Below are positions 45,593-55,330 of a stretch of DNA of 64,000 bases, in pieces. The DNA is from Lunularia cruciata. Taxonomy: Eukaryota > Streptophyta > Marchantiopsida > Lunulariales > Lunulariaceae. The first letter of the stretch is position 1; each line of letters begins with the position of its first letter. Both the position numbers and the translations under genes were made by a program. The DNA is taken from NCBI GenBank assembly GCA_948567375.1, contig OX419757.1:42842001-42906000 (forward strand). The letters run 5' to 3'. The notes under the pieces were generated by a model. The model had not been told where the DNA came from. It did no database searches and saw only the letters and a program-made list of their open reading frames with translations.

Positions 45593-46800
45593 ATGGAGTT
45601 CTTTGGGGATTCTAGAGGAGTTAGCCCTGTAGTACGTAGTGGGTTTACTTGGAGTGGCGCTTGGTATCAGCCCATATCTCAGGTCCTAGTGAGGGAGGAG
45701 ATTGACTCTAAGTTGGAGTGTGACACAAGAGTTGATTCAATTAAGAGTGCACTTGCGTGTCCGCATCCTTGTTGTGGAACATTGACAAGATTTATGGGGC
45801 TTCCAAAGGCCCTAGGCCCTAGGGAACCTGACTTTGTTTACACTCTTCATGGCATGGAAAGGTTGTTTCAGCATTTGGAAGGTCCGCAAATGGACAATTA
45901 CCATGAGTTCAGGATAGCTCACTTGGAGGAGATTGAGTTATGGAGACAATATTGGTCTCCAAACTATATCTCTATCACTTCAGGCTCAGTTGCCAAGAGT
46001 AGATTGGCAATACCCACAAGTTCTAGCTCAAGTAGCATTGGTGGAGCTAGTAGAGGTGCACAAGTTGGAGATAGTGCTACTACAAGTGGCGGTACCGCTA
46101 TAGGAGGTGGTGTGGTACCAAGGTTTAAACCCATAGTAGAGTTCTTCTAATGTTCGAGGCAAAAATACCAATGAGTGCAGACGAACCAGTTGAGGAGCTT
46201 GTAGGAGTTCCAGCAAAAGGCTGGAGAGAGCCTACGCAAGGCATACACTTGCATGAGGCGGTTGATCAGTTTCACTCATGGAGTTATTGAGGCTCAAGCA
46301 GTCTAGTTTTGGTATGGGATATTAGACATGGAGTTGCGATATAGAGTTTGTGATGCTACGTTATCATAGGCTACTTTGCCTACTTTGGCAGTGGTCTTTG
46401 GTTTAGCTGAGCATATTGAGCTCAACATGGTGGAGGAGAGAGTGGTGACATTTGGATTTGGTAGGGAGACCTCATCCATAGTTGTGACTTCTTCTAGAGT
46501 GCAGCAAAGTGCACCATGTCTAGTTGATTTTTGAGGACAAGGTGGACAGCCTAGGTCCTATGGAGCGAGTGGAGGGTCTATTGTAGTTAGACCCTTACCT
46601 TCATTTTTGGGTCAGTAGTAGCCAATGAGTAGTGGTGTTGCTTGTTGGACTTGTGGTGGACCTCACCATAAGAGAGAGTGTACTCAGGGCAGTGGACTCA
46701 ATACCTTTGGTGCATCACAGCCAGCATAGAGGCAGTGTGAGTATTGCCATAGATTTGGTCACACCGGTGCTTTGACCTACACCTAGAGTTACAGAGTGGT
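45593..46800 (+). pseudogene. Gag of the methyltransferase-bearing gypsy element
   Basis: Start chosen at ATG 45,593 (MEFFGDSRG), since no ATG lies upstream in the open part of the frame. The open frame runs to 46,150, and a decayed continuation with stops and shifts reaches 46,800. Two zinc knuckles follow. The first, Cys at 46,643 to 46,679 (CWTCGGPHHKREC), has spacing C-x2-C-x3-H-x4-C. The second, from 46,736 (CEYCHRFGHTGAL), has the C-x2-C-x4-H start but Thr where the last Cys should be. These bind RNA in the virus-like particle. The N-terminal part resembles no gag I can name. A Ser/Gly-rich linker precedes the breakpoint. Confidence 0.65.
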
Positions 46801-47307
46801 AGGGCTGCCATGGCAAGTAGTAGAGAAGCTCCCGTTCATGGAAGACGAGGTAGTGGTAGAGGATCTACACCTAGTAGAGGTGCAATACTTGCCCTTACTT
46901 TTGATACAACTATGGCTACTTGGATTGAGTAGTTGGAGCAAAGATTAGCTAGTATGGCCATTGCTCATAGGAGATCAGAATCGGGTATTGAGGCTTCCAC
47001 CTTATATGTTGGTGATAGAGATGTTTTGGACTTCATGTGCAAAGCAACACAAGTGGATGCATCTACAACAGTGACTAGGAGTGCAGTTTATGCTCTAGAG
47101 CCTAGAGGAGCATCAGTGGAGTTAGACCTACAGAGAAGAGAGGTTGGGAAATAGATCAAACTTCCTCAATCTTTCACGCTATATGAGGCATTGCAAACAA
47201 CATCCATGGCTCCTAGACGTCCCAATGCATGTGTGGTAGGTGGTGATGGAGTGCATGATAGACTACCTGCTAGTCAGCCACCAGCTACTACATAGACTGA
47301 GTCTAGC
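46801..47307 (+). pseudogene. Gag-protease linker, decayed
   Basis: Plus-strand frames continue with Arg/Ser-rich and charged sequence (for example 46,933-47,154) interrupted by stops. No known domain was recognised. It is part of the polyprotein by position. Confidence 0.4.
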
Positions 47308-47990
47308 ATGATATTAGGGACGGCTCAGCTGATTATGCAATGCCCTTTGTTTTCAACCAATGATATGTTTACAATGGGAGTTGACCCAGCCTTAGTGTTC
47401 CGGTTGGCTGCCATGCTTTGTGAGAGTAGAGATGATCCGGTTCCTACTACTAGAGCAAAGGTGGTTGATAGTGGAGCTGACTTGGTTGAAGAGTATGGGA
47501 TCCATTTAGTGACCAATGGTTTATGGCAGGCAGCAGCGGCTAGATTTGAGGAGTTGCCAACTAGACCGACCTTTGAGAGAGTGTGGTTCACACTTGGTGT
47601 TGTCCTATTGGATAACCAGAGGGAGATTTTCTGTTTGGTGAGACCTTTGGGAAAGGTCAATACACCACAGAGAGTCTTGTTAGACTCTAGTGTGCAACCT
47701 CTTATGTTGGAGAAGGCTGCAATAGTTGGTGTGGAATTACAGAAGACCGATATGGAGAGGTATCTATTTCATATCTAAACATCTCTAGGTGGTGGTTTGA
47801 CATAGTACATCACATGTGGGGAGCTTGTTGTCCAAGTTTAGCCTGGTCATCCGATTGATAGCTTGGTGGTGAGAGCTCATGTTATTGCAACAATAGCTGA
47901 GTCATACAATGTGCTAGTTGGGGGAGCAATGTTATACTCCATGGGTTTCAGCATTGACTATTGGGGGGAGATAGCCTCCTAAAGACCAGG
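47308..47990 (+). pseudogene. Aspartic protease of the gypsy element
   Basis: After a variable N-terminal region the motif VLLDSSVQPLML occurs, with the catalytic Asp at 47,683-47,685 in D-S-S, where active retropepsins have D-S/T-G. Downstream come a TAA at 47,776-47,778, a further stop, and then YNVLVGGAMLYSMGF (about 47,918-47,953), the conserved hydrophobic segment after the protease in this family. The Gly to Ser change at the active site and the stops make it inactive. Confidence 0.7.
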
Positions 47991-48369
47991 TTGGCAGTCT
48001 GGTGAGGGATGGGTATGTCGCCTACCAGTATACTTTAGTAGTGGCAGTCTTGGCTCACTGCAGTCCAAGACCATGGCAGCATCAATTTCAGCTTTTAGTG
48101 GTGTAGTTACTTGGCTTGGGTGACTTGTTGGAGAGGAATGCCCATGAAAAGGATACTTTAGTATGATAGGACATCACTCGGATTGGAGTAAAAGTAAGAT
48201 TGTTCCATCCACCTTGGATGCTCCATTGTGAAGTTCAGAGGAGGCATTGTAGGAGCATGTAGATCAATTGGTGCAAAAGGCTTGAAGTGGAGCCTTGGTA
48301 CCATCAAGAGATGAGTGTGAAGATGAGCCTCCAGAGTCAATTACCTTGACACCTATGGATACCACACTC
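47991..48369 (+). other. Spacer between protease and methyltransferase domains
   Basis: Short broken frames; by position, the decayed linker of the polyprotein. Nothing recognisable was found. Confidence 0.4.
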
Positions 48370-49390
48370 ATTGCTTTGCAGTATCCAATAAAGAGGATAT
48401 GTCTATTGGAGTTGTTTGGTGGGATTAGCACCGGACTAGCTACGGTATCACAGGCGGATATACGAGTATAGAGGTATTTGTATGTGGAAAGAGATGAGAC
48501 TGCTAGGCAAGTTATTCTACATCATGTGGCACACTTGGCCTACCGATATCCTGAGTTATTATCAATGTCAGCAATCAAAGGTTACCAAAATCCCCTACCA
48601 ATAGAGATTTCCTTCCTTGGGCGCATGATCTGGAGAGGCATGGGCATGTTCACTTGGTGATTTTTGGATAGCCATGTTAGGGAAATACACGTGTTGGCCA
48701 AGGTTTGGGTCTTCAAGATCCTTGTTTTGGTGTGTTTTGGGAGATGTTATGGATACTATGACATCTCCAGGTTCATCAATCCGTTTCTCTAGCTTACATT
48801 TTGGAGAACGTTCCTTTGATGGATGATTCTTGTACCCAAGTAGTGGCGAGTACACATCAGGTCCATTCTTGAATGAGACATGCTGTATTGTTAGATGCAG
48901 CTAGAGTAGGATCACGGGCTCATCATCTTTGTCTTTGGTGGATGAACCTCTTACCTAAAGAGGTTTTACATTGTGCTTATGATGGGATTCAACAACTTGA
49001 CCACATCCTTGTTGATGACATCTTGGATGTTGGGCATCAATCTTAGACGGTGGTAGTGGCTGATAGGTCACCTATGGCAATGGTGAACCTAGTTGGACAA
49101 CCTAGAGTTGCATTTCCCACACTCATGAGTTTCCTAGACTCTCATGCTTTTTGAAAAGGAGGATCTGGACTGGTTTGAGACTCACAATTATAATAGTTGG
49201 TGGAGCCCAACATTGATGAGAGAGAGTGGGCAATGGGTTTTCACACCAATATTATTGTTGTTCTAGCAGTTTCAAAGGTATCCAAGCATTAGGTGTTAGA
49301 TCAAGCTATGGATCTAAACTATTTGACTTGGATTGTGAGCCTTGGCTTGGCAGAGCAGCGTAGGATGCACTTGATATGCATCACCACTTG
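48370..49390 (+). pseudogene. C5-cytosine DNA methyltransferase domain inside the retrotransposon
   Basis: Read in order with one frameshift near 48,620. Motif I is LLELFGGISTGLATV (48,403-48,447; S-adenosylmethionine binding). Motif II is YLYVERDETARQV (Glu-Arg at 48,487). A motif III-like stretch is YPELLSMSAIKGYQNPLP. Motif IV is LVIFG*PC*G with the catalytic Pro-Cys at 48,672-48,677 between two TAG stops. Motif VI is YILENVP (ENV at 48,804-48,812). Motif VIII is SRAHHLCLWWMN (about 48,915-48,950), where the usual arginines are His and Cys. Then come PTLMSFLDSHAF, DERERAMGF, and a motif X-like LDQAMDLNYLTWIVSLG (from 49,296). This enzyme class methylates carbon 5 of cytosine. All core motifs are present in the right order. 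The copy is dead but the domain assignment is strong. Confidence 0.88.
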
Positions 49391-49690
49391 GACACTTGTG
49401 AACCTTGTGTCTATCAAGATGATTCAAGCACATGTTGGGGGCAATGGATTCAATGGACATGATATTCTTGGGACACAACAAATAGCTACCAAGGAGAGTG
49501 GTCTACTTGGAGTCCATCCAGGTGAGCGTGAGCTACTTCGATTACATCCTTTGTCTACTTGGGATGTTGCTAGAGGACGTGTGGGGCTTGCAGCTAGAGT
49601 GGAGGTAGTTTTCCACATAGAGGTTGGGACCTCTAGTGGTTGGAGGCATGACACTATTGCTCCCAAGGGCCCAATGTAGTAGCAAGTCAG
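49391..49690 (+). other. Linker between methyltransferase and reverse transcriptase
   Basis: A frame is open across much of it but shows no domain. It probably belonged to the polyprotein. Confidence 0.4.
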
Positions 49691-50600
49691 TATGTCTTCC
49701 ACTCTTATGATGAATATAGAAGATACTTGGGAGCCAGATCTTGGACCCAAGTTTTCTAGAGAGGAAAGATGGAGAGTTCAGATGAAGGGTCTTGAGGAGC
49801 TACACAAGTTGTTTTTCCTTCACTATGAAGGATTTGGATGCTCAGAAAGGACTTGGTATACGGATTGAGCTGACTAGCGATACACCAATTTTCCAACGTC
49901 CTTATTGCTATAGTGACATGGAAAAGACATTGATTGAGAGCTTGAGTAGAGATCTTTTTGAGGCTGGTTTGGTGGAAATCTCACATGGAGAGTATGCATT
50001 AACTACAATGATGCCATCCAGGAAGGATATACATAACAACTACACAAATAGGCGGATGTGTGGAGATTATCGTCTTATCAACCGATAGACCAAGGCTGAT
50101 TGGTATGCCATGCCTACATTGAAGGAGATTTTTGATGCGATTGGGCATGCAAAGGTCTTCAATACTTTAGATCTTCAAGCAAGATATAATCAATTGCCGA
50201 TCAAAGAGGAAGACAAGTCCAAGACAACATTTTGGGCTATTGATCCTCACGAAAAGGATGTCTTATATTAGTGGAGGTTCTTACCATTTGGGTTAATGCT
50301 CTTGTTTGAGTTCTTGAGGGTCATGGATAGGATCCTAGCTGGATTGGATTTTGCTCAATGCTATATTGATGACATTTTTGTCTATAGCACTCTGTGGAGG
50401 AGCATGGGAGATAGTTGTTGGAGGTGTTTGAGAGGCTGAGATCTCATGGACTCAAATTACATCTTGAAAAGTGTAAGTTCTTCCATGAGCAAGTTGAGTA
50501 TTTGGGTCACACTATCTACCCCAGAGGACTTGGTGTTCAACAGACCAAGGTGGAGGCTATTGCACATATTCCTTGACCTACATATGTGAGCGGAGTGCAA
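49691..50600 (+). pseudogene. Reverse transcriptase of the gypsy element
   Basis: The entry segment is KDLDAQKGLGIRIELTSDTP followed by IFQRPY. Then come MCGDYRLINR (ending in TAG at 50,086), NTLDLQARYNQLPI with the first palm Asp, WRFLPFGL after a TAG at 50,269-50,271, and QCYIDDIFVYS with the catalytic YIDD at 50,362-50,373. LEKCKFFHEQVEYLGH follows. The polymerase core is recognisable throughout but interrupted by stops and small shifts. Confidence 0.88.
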
Positions 50601-51160
50601 GCATTCCTTGGGTTGCTAAACTTCTATCGCCGCTATGTTAGCGGATTTAGTATCATTGCCAAGGCCTTGATGAAGGTGACCAAGCTTACATAGGAGTGGT
50701 GTTGGGGAGACAAGCAAGAGAGAGCTTTTGTACAGCTCATGGAGAGGTTGACATCTGCTCCTATTTTGAGGAGACCAATCAGAGGATGACCATTTCAAGC
50801 TCACACTGATTGGAGTATGTTGGGGGTTGGAGCAATGCTCACCCAGTACGATGATGAGGGGAAGGAGTTTTTGGTGGCCAATGCTAGTTGCTCCAACAAT
50901 TCAGTAGAAGTGAAGTATAGTTCATATGAGGGAGAGTGCTTGGGAGCAGTTTGGGTAGTAGCACATTTCCATTGTTACCTATTTGGTAACCCCTTCACTC
51001 TCATCATTGATCATCAGCCACTAAAGTGGTTGATGGAGTCCGACAAGCTTGCATGATGGGGTTTGATTTTATAAAGTATGATTTCATGATTGTTCATAGA
51101 CTTGGAGTGGTGAACCATGATGCAAAGAGGTTGAGTAGAAACCCATGTTCCAGCCAGCAA
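50601..51160 (+). pseudogene. RNase H of the gypsy element
   Basis: The connection segment (FLGLLNFYRRYVSGFS) leads into the RNase H fold: AHTDWS (first Asp at 50,808), VGAMLTQYDDEGKEFLVA, VKYSSYEGECLGAVW (catalytic Glu), and TLIIDHQPLKWLM (Asp). A TGA at 51,054-51,056 follows the KLA codons, at a position usually held by Arg. VNHDAKRLSR ends the domain. Confidence 0.85.
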
Positions 51161-52440
51161 GATCAGATTGGAGCACATTGGCATGGTGAGATAGATGATG
51201 AGAGGAGATGGTGCCAAGTTGGCATGCATTGGCCTTTCTATGTATATTTTTTGAGGCTTTGGTGGTATCTTTCTTAGTGCATACAGGAAGAGTTATTGAG
51301 GTCATAGATCCAAAGAGTGAAGATATTAGTACAATTCAGCAAGACATTCATGGTGACATCTTAGTGATGGACTATCTTTTCATTGGTGTTGTGGATGGCA
51401 CAGTTGGGGCCAAGGAGAGAGACCGTGTCTTTCAGCAAGCCAGACAATTCAAATTGGAGGCAGACACCTTTTGCGTGTATGGGAGGATGGTAGAGTGCAA
51501 GTAGTACCACTTCCATCTTAGAGACCACAGTTGGTTCGTCATGCTCATGAGGAGCTGGGACATTTTGGAGTAAAGCATACATATAGCTTACTCAAGAGTC
51601 ATTATTGGTAGCACGGTATGTAGACCAAGGTATAGCAATTTGTTGCCAGATGTGTGGTTTGTGACCGAGTTAGAGCATCATTCAATGCTCCTACTCCATA
51701 GTTACACCCATTACCCATCATGGGATTGGGTTACCATTGGAGTTTGGACTTTGGTGGACCTTTACCACTGACTATGAGACATCATCAGTATCTTTTAGTG
51801 ATGGTGGAGCACTTCTCTAAGTGGATTGAGTTGGTGGCACTTCCTAACAAGTCTAGTGAAGGGACAGCTTACTTGTTCCTGGATTGAGTTCTTAGTCATT
51901 TTGGTGCACCAATTGAGGTTTTGATTGATGAGGGTACAGTTCTTAGGGGAGTTTTAGGTCTTGTGTGATAAGGCTTTGATTGATCATCGTACTACATCCC
52001 AAGATCACCTTGAAGCAGATGGCTTAGTAGAGAGATGGTTCAGACAATGAAGAGAGGATTGCAAAAGTATGATTTGCAGAGAAGCCACTTGGGAGATTGT
52101 GATCTCCAATTACCTTGGTTAGCCATGGGCTATTGGTTCAGCCAGCAAGCCTCCTTAGCATCCTTCTCTCCTTATTTCTTACTCTATGGATGAGATCCAA
52201 ATTTACTTGCAGCCTTTCCTCAAGATGTTACTTTAGTTTTGGACTTGGATGACCCTGATGTATGGATGAGCACATGTTCTCAACGGGCATAGATCTTTCA
52301 AAAAGTGATGCCGATGGCCTTTGAGAACTTGGTGATTGCTCAGCATAAAGATACTTTACGCTATGCTACCATTTGAGGAGGAAGTTATAGATCCTTGATC
52401 TATTGATTTCATCCAGGAGACTATATATATCTACAACATA
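51161..52440 (+). pseudogene. Integrase of the gypsy element
   Basis: The zinc-binding HHCC begins with HEELGHFGVKHTYSLL (about 51,544) and ends at CVVC (51,651-51,662). The catalytic core has SLDFGGP (Asp at 51,747), VLIDEGT (Asp at 51,927) and, after frameshifts, a Glu at about 52,030 just before MVQTMKRGLQKY. The tail continues with YFLLYG and VTLVLDLDDPDVW. Many TAG codons interrupt it. Confidence 0.82.
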
Positions 52441-52628
52441 CAGCACCAATGACACTTGATGTTTCAATAGGTTGCATTATCTTGAAAGTGCGTGAGGGTT
52501 TGCCATCTAGAGTCCTTGTGTTAGAAGGACATGATGGTGTTGTTTGGAAGGATGATGTGTGCAATTGTGCGCCATGCCACCTCCCAAATTTTGATGGTAC
52601 TATGGACCCAAGCTTGGCACTTGTATGT
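52440..52628 (+). pseudogene. Post-integrase segment preceding the PHD finger
   Basis: An open frame with MTLDVSIGCIILKVREGLPS followed by RVLVLEGHDG, then CNCAPCHLPNFDGTMDPSL. It has a beta-rich look similar in position to the integrase C-terminal (GPY or chromodomain) region of gypsy elements, but no chromodomain aromatic cage is visible. It continues without a stop into the PHD finger. Confidence 0.55.
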
Positions 52629-52781
52629 TCAGGCTTGAGGTGTATGTTATGTGGCTCTTCTAGTGGAGCTGCTACTATATAAGTGTGTGATAGTTGTTCA
52701 AGAGGATAGCATATGGTATGTATGATTCCTCCCCTCATGGTGGTTCATCAAGGATAGTGGTTATGTTCTAGATGTACTTGA
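52629..52781 (+). pseudogene. PHD finger at the C-terminus of the gypsy polyprotein
   Basis: One frame gives the full Cys4-His-Cys3 set: Cys codons at 52,641, 52,650, 52,686 and 52,695, His at 52,710, and Cys at 52,719, 52,764 and 52,773. The PHD-typical Pro-Pro-Leu stands between the sixth and seventh ligands, and a Trp two residues before the seventh. A TAA (52,680) and two TAG stops (52,707 and 52,755) interrupt it, the first TAG at the position of the usual Trp before His. PHD fingers bind histone H3 tails. Here the finger takes the place that chromodomains occupy in chromoviruses, so a role in choosing integration sites is plausible. Confidence 0.85.
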
Positions 52782-52939
52782 CCTATAGCTAGTCTATTCT
52801 TTATATGGTATAGATTGCAAACATGCGACTAGCAATGGGGCTCCATAGCACCCGGTCTTCTGATCTTTGCCCATTTTAGGGTATACCTTATACTTGGAGT
52901 AGATGGTTATCTAGAGTTAGAAGGACCTAACCGCTAGCT
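52782..52939 (+). other. Non-coding 3' region before the polypurine tract
   Basis: Short stretch between the end of the polyprotein and the 3' LTR; nothing recognised. Confidence 0.5.
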
Positions 52940-52948
52940 AGGGGGCGA
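52940..52948 (+). other. Polypurine-like tract
   Basis: agggggcga lies directly ahead of the LTR start gatagtggcac. A G-rich run at this place primes plus-strand DNA synthesis in LTR elements. Confidence 0.55.
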
Positions 52949-53520
52949 TAGTGGCACTTTAGATTCTATGTATGACTTATGTGTGATTTGTACTTCTATA
53001 GTGTATGATGTTGACAGCGATGTATGTTGTGGAGCGAGGTATGTTGTGGAGCGATGTATGTTGTGGAGTGATGTATATACGCATGAAAATCGTCATGCCA
53101 TTTGTAGTGTCACATCTAGATTGCTTGGATATTGGAGTTGCAATGATAGTAGTTAGAGGTATTTTAGCAATTTCCCATAGACTACTTTTTGACAGTCAAA
53201 TTTTTTGTTCATAGTGTTGACTTCACGGTGGAGCTCACTATCACTTTGGACCGTTTGCACCATCAAGTGTGTTGTCAACGGGATTGTTAGGGTTTCAAAC
53301 CTAGCTCAAGTTGAGGGGTATACTTTTGAAGTGCAGCTCGAGAGAACTCTCTTCTCTGATGTTGAGCCTTGGAGTTCCTGGCTATGGTGGACAGAGGCTG
53401 GCGAGCGTCACTTGGATTCTCGTAGCTAGAGAGTGTATGGCTTTACCTCAATTAGTGTCCAATGTTGGCAATTTATAGAGTGACAGTTGAGTTGAGTTGA
53501 TTAGAGACTGATAAATGATC
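52947..53520 (+). repeat. 3' LTR
   Basis: It starts with the head (about 140 bp: gtggcactttagattctatg, then a short minisatellite of gcgatgtatgttgtgga units). It continues with the body that matches the 5' LTR and ends near gataaatgatctgat. The length is about 570 bp. Confidence 0.8.
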
Positions 53521-53690
53521 TGATATTGTGGCACTTTAGAGTCTATGTATGATTTATATGCGAGTTGTGCTTCTATAGTGTATGATGTTGATAGCAATGT
53601 ATGTTGTGTAGCAATGTATGTTGTGTAGCAATGTATGTTGTGTATCGATGTATGTTGTGTAGCGATGTATATACTTATGACATGCCTCAT
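53521..53690 (+). repeat. Extra LTR head, truncated, directly behind the 3' LTR
   Basis: attgtggcactttagagtctatgtatg repeats the start of the 3' LTR. Between 53,593 and 53,670 four to five 17-bp units (agcaatgtatgttgtgt) follow. Similarity ends near 53,690. This could be the beginning of a tandem LTR left by recombination or a 2-LTR insertion. Confidence 0.75.
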
Positions 53691-53824
53691 AATAAAAAAT
53701 ATAGCAATAGTCCATTGCCTTCATAATAGAACTAAAACTTTTCATTTAATAATTTTATTTAAAATAAAAAATATTATTTATTATCTATTTATAATTATAA
53801 TTATTTATTTTACTAAGTGAATGA

Positions 53825-53825
53825 G

Positions 53826-53851
<26 letters not shown>
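53825..53851. repeat. (AT)n microsatellite
   Basis: About 13 uninterrupted AT units. Confidence 0.95.
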
Positions 53852-53857
<6 letters not shown>

Positions 53858-54224
53858 GCTTGTAGATTTATCATAAAATAAATTAATTTAATTATTTTTA
53901 GATATGTTTATTACATAGAGTCCATATTATATCATATAATTAGAGTTGTGATCAAATTCAAAAATCTTAAGTTAGATTTATGCTTTCAACATGTATTCTA
54001 TCTATAGAATTTTAAGACAGTTCTGAGTCTTTATCATATAGGAATCAATAATATTTGTAATTTATTCAAAAAAAAAGTAGGATTCCTAAATTAGCAAACA
54101 CAGAATAAATGTTAAAAAAAAAATGTATCTATAAGTTCAAGATGCAAATAGAGAATTAAGGGGATCAACTTTACTACACAAGAACAAGTCATGCAAATAA
54201 ATAAGTTCATAGAAAAAATAAGGA
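53852..54224. other. AT-rich stretch without a gene
   Basis: Nothing recognised. Confidence 0.5.
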
Positions 54225-54272
54225 TAGAAAGAGAGAAAAAGTAACCGCAAAGGATGGGAAGACCTCATCCTA
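54225..54272 (-). mobile_element. Very short LINE 3'-end remnant
   Basis: The reverse complement holds gatgaggtcttcccatcc and the gcggtt terminus typical of the family. The CT-rich and palindromic parts are missing or decayed. Confidence 0.45.
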
Positions 54273-55001
54273 AATAATCACCATCATAGAAATAATGAGA
54301 AGAGGATAGAAATAAGGATGAAGATGTTTATTGCAAACACAAGCTGTGAAGATATAATGCTATAAAATTTAATTATTTATTATAGCACAAAGTGAGTTAA
54401 AGTAAAAGTAACACAGGCTAAGAAAAGGACAATATGACAGTAAAAGCATAATTAGACTCTTCTCTAAGGGATGGAATGTATAAATTGCAAGACAATACAA
54501 GCATCACTTGACTTCTTTTTTTTCAAAGGGATGAAGTGTATAAAGTGCTAGTAAGCTAATAAAAACATCACAAGACTTTTCTGGAAAGGATGGTGTGTAG
54601 TGACAGAAGAGTGTTATGCTAAACTATCAAAGTTATTAAAGTCTATTCTCAAAGTTAATAACAAGGAATAAATTCAGAACAATTCAGATACAAAAATAGG
54701 GGTTACTAAATAATCTTTTTCTTATGGGAGCACTTAAAGTCGTTCAAATTATTTAAGACAATATTTTGTTGAATATTTGAGAACTATAAGTTTTTATACA
54801 ACAAGAGGTATTGCTATACCGGTGAATACTATATGAGGCAAAACTCTACATACATAAGTAAGAAGATTAAGGAAAACACCATGAGATAAAAATGAGGAAT
54901 AAAATCATTAAAAATAATACCATGAATGGTTGATATGAATACGATAATGTTGGATAAATATGAGATCTCTATTCATACAATTAATAAAATTAAAATGAAG
55001 G
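54273..55001. other. AT-rich stretch without a gene
   Basis: Nothing recognised. A loosely repeated phrase (aaggatg-a-tgtataaa) occurs at about 54,470, 54,530 and 54,590. Confidence 0.4.
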
Positions 55002-55330
55002 AAAAAGGCAACTACATAGAAGAAATGAAGGATAGGAAGACCTTATCAAGCCATACAAGGAAGAGATAAAAGAGGTGAAATGCAACTAGGCCCCAATTGT
55101 GTCAATATAAGAAATATGCCTTACGGCACCTAAGATATCTGAGCTATGCAAGTTGTAAGGTCTACAAACTACTAGAGCATCTGAAGAAGCATCACCTAGA
55201 GTGATTGCTTTCTTATTGGTTGCACAGCCAATGCTCGTTGTGGAGCAATGTACACACGTTGTCTAAAGTATGCTACAAAGTATGAGAGTGAGAGTGATAT
55301 CCATGGGCGTCTAATATGAGAGTGGTCATT
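55002..55330 (-). mobile_element. 5'-truncated LINE copy
   Basis: The reverse complement contains the C-terminal codons (similar to GVPLSLSYFVAYFRQRV), the ITLGD segment, the 3' UTR (ggggcctagttgc in place of the palindrome) and the terminal gttgcc. It is similar in extent to the copy at 13,561-13,966 but more mutated. No clear target duplication was seen. Confidence 0.8.

Larger units (their letters stand above)
43985..53690 (+). mobile_element. Ty3/gypsy retrotransposon carrying a cytosine methyltransferase domain and a PHD finger (decayed)
   Basis: The order is 5' LTR body, a leader of about 1.1 kb, gag with zinc knuckles, aspartic protease, a C5-cytosine DNA methyltransferase domain, reverse transcriptase, RNase H, integrase, PHD finger, a polypurine-like tract, and the 3' LTR. 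Reverse transcriptase before integrase, and the sequence motifs, place it in Ty3/gypsy. The polyprotein is broken by many stops and some frameshifts, so the copy is inactive. The 5' LTR lacks its first about 140 bp, while an additional LTR head follows the 3' LTR. Extent is defined by LTR similarity; target-site duplications are not recognisable. Confidence 0.88.

Noticed and set aside
45662-45670. tggtatcag, the core of a tRNA-Met primer-binding site
   Set aside because: It is inside the gag frame (codons for Trp-Tyr-Gln), and no LTR end lies next to it: the LTR similarity stops near 44,455, more than 1 kb upstream.
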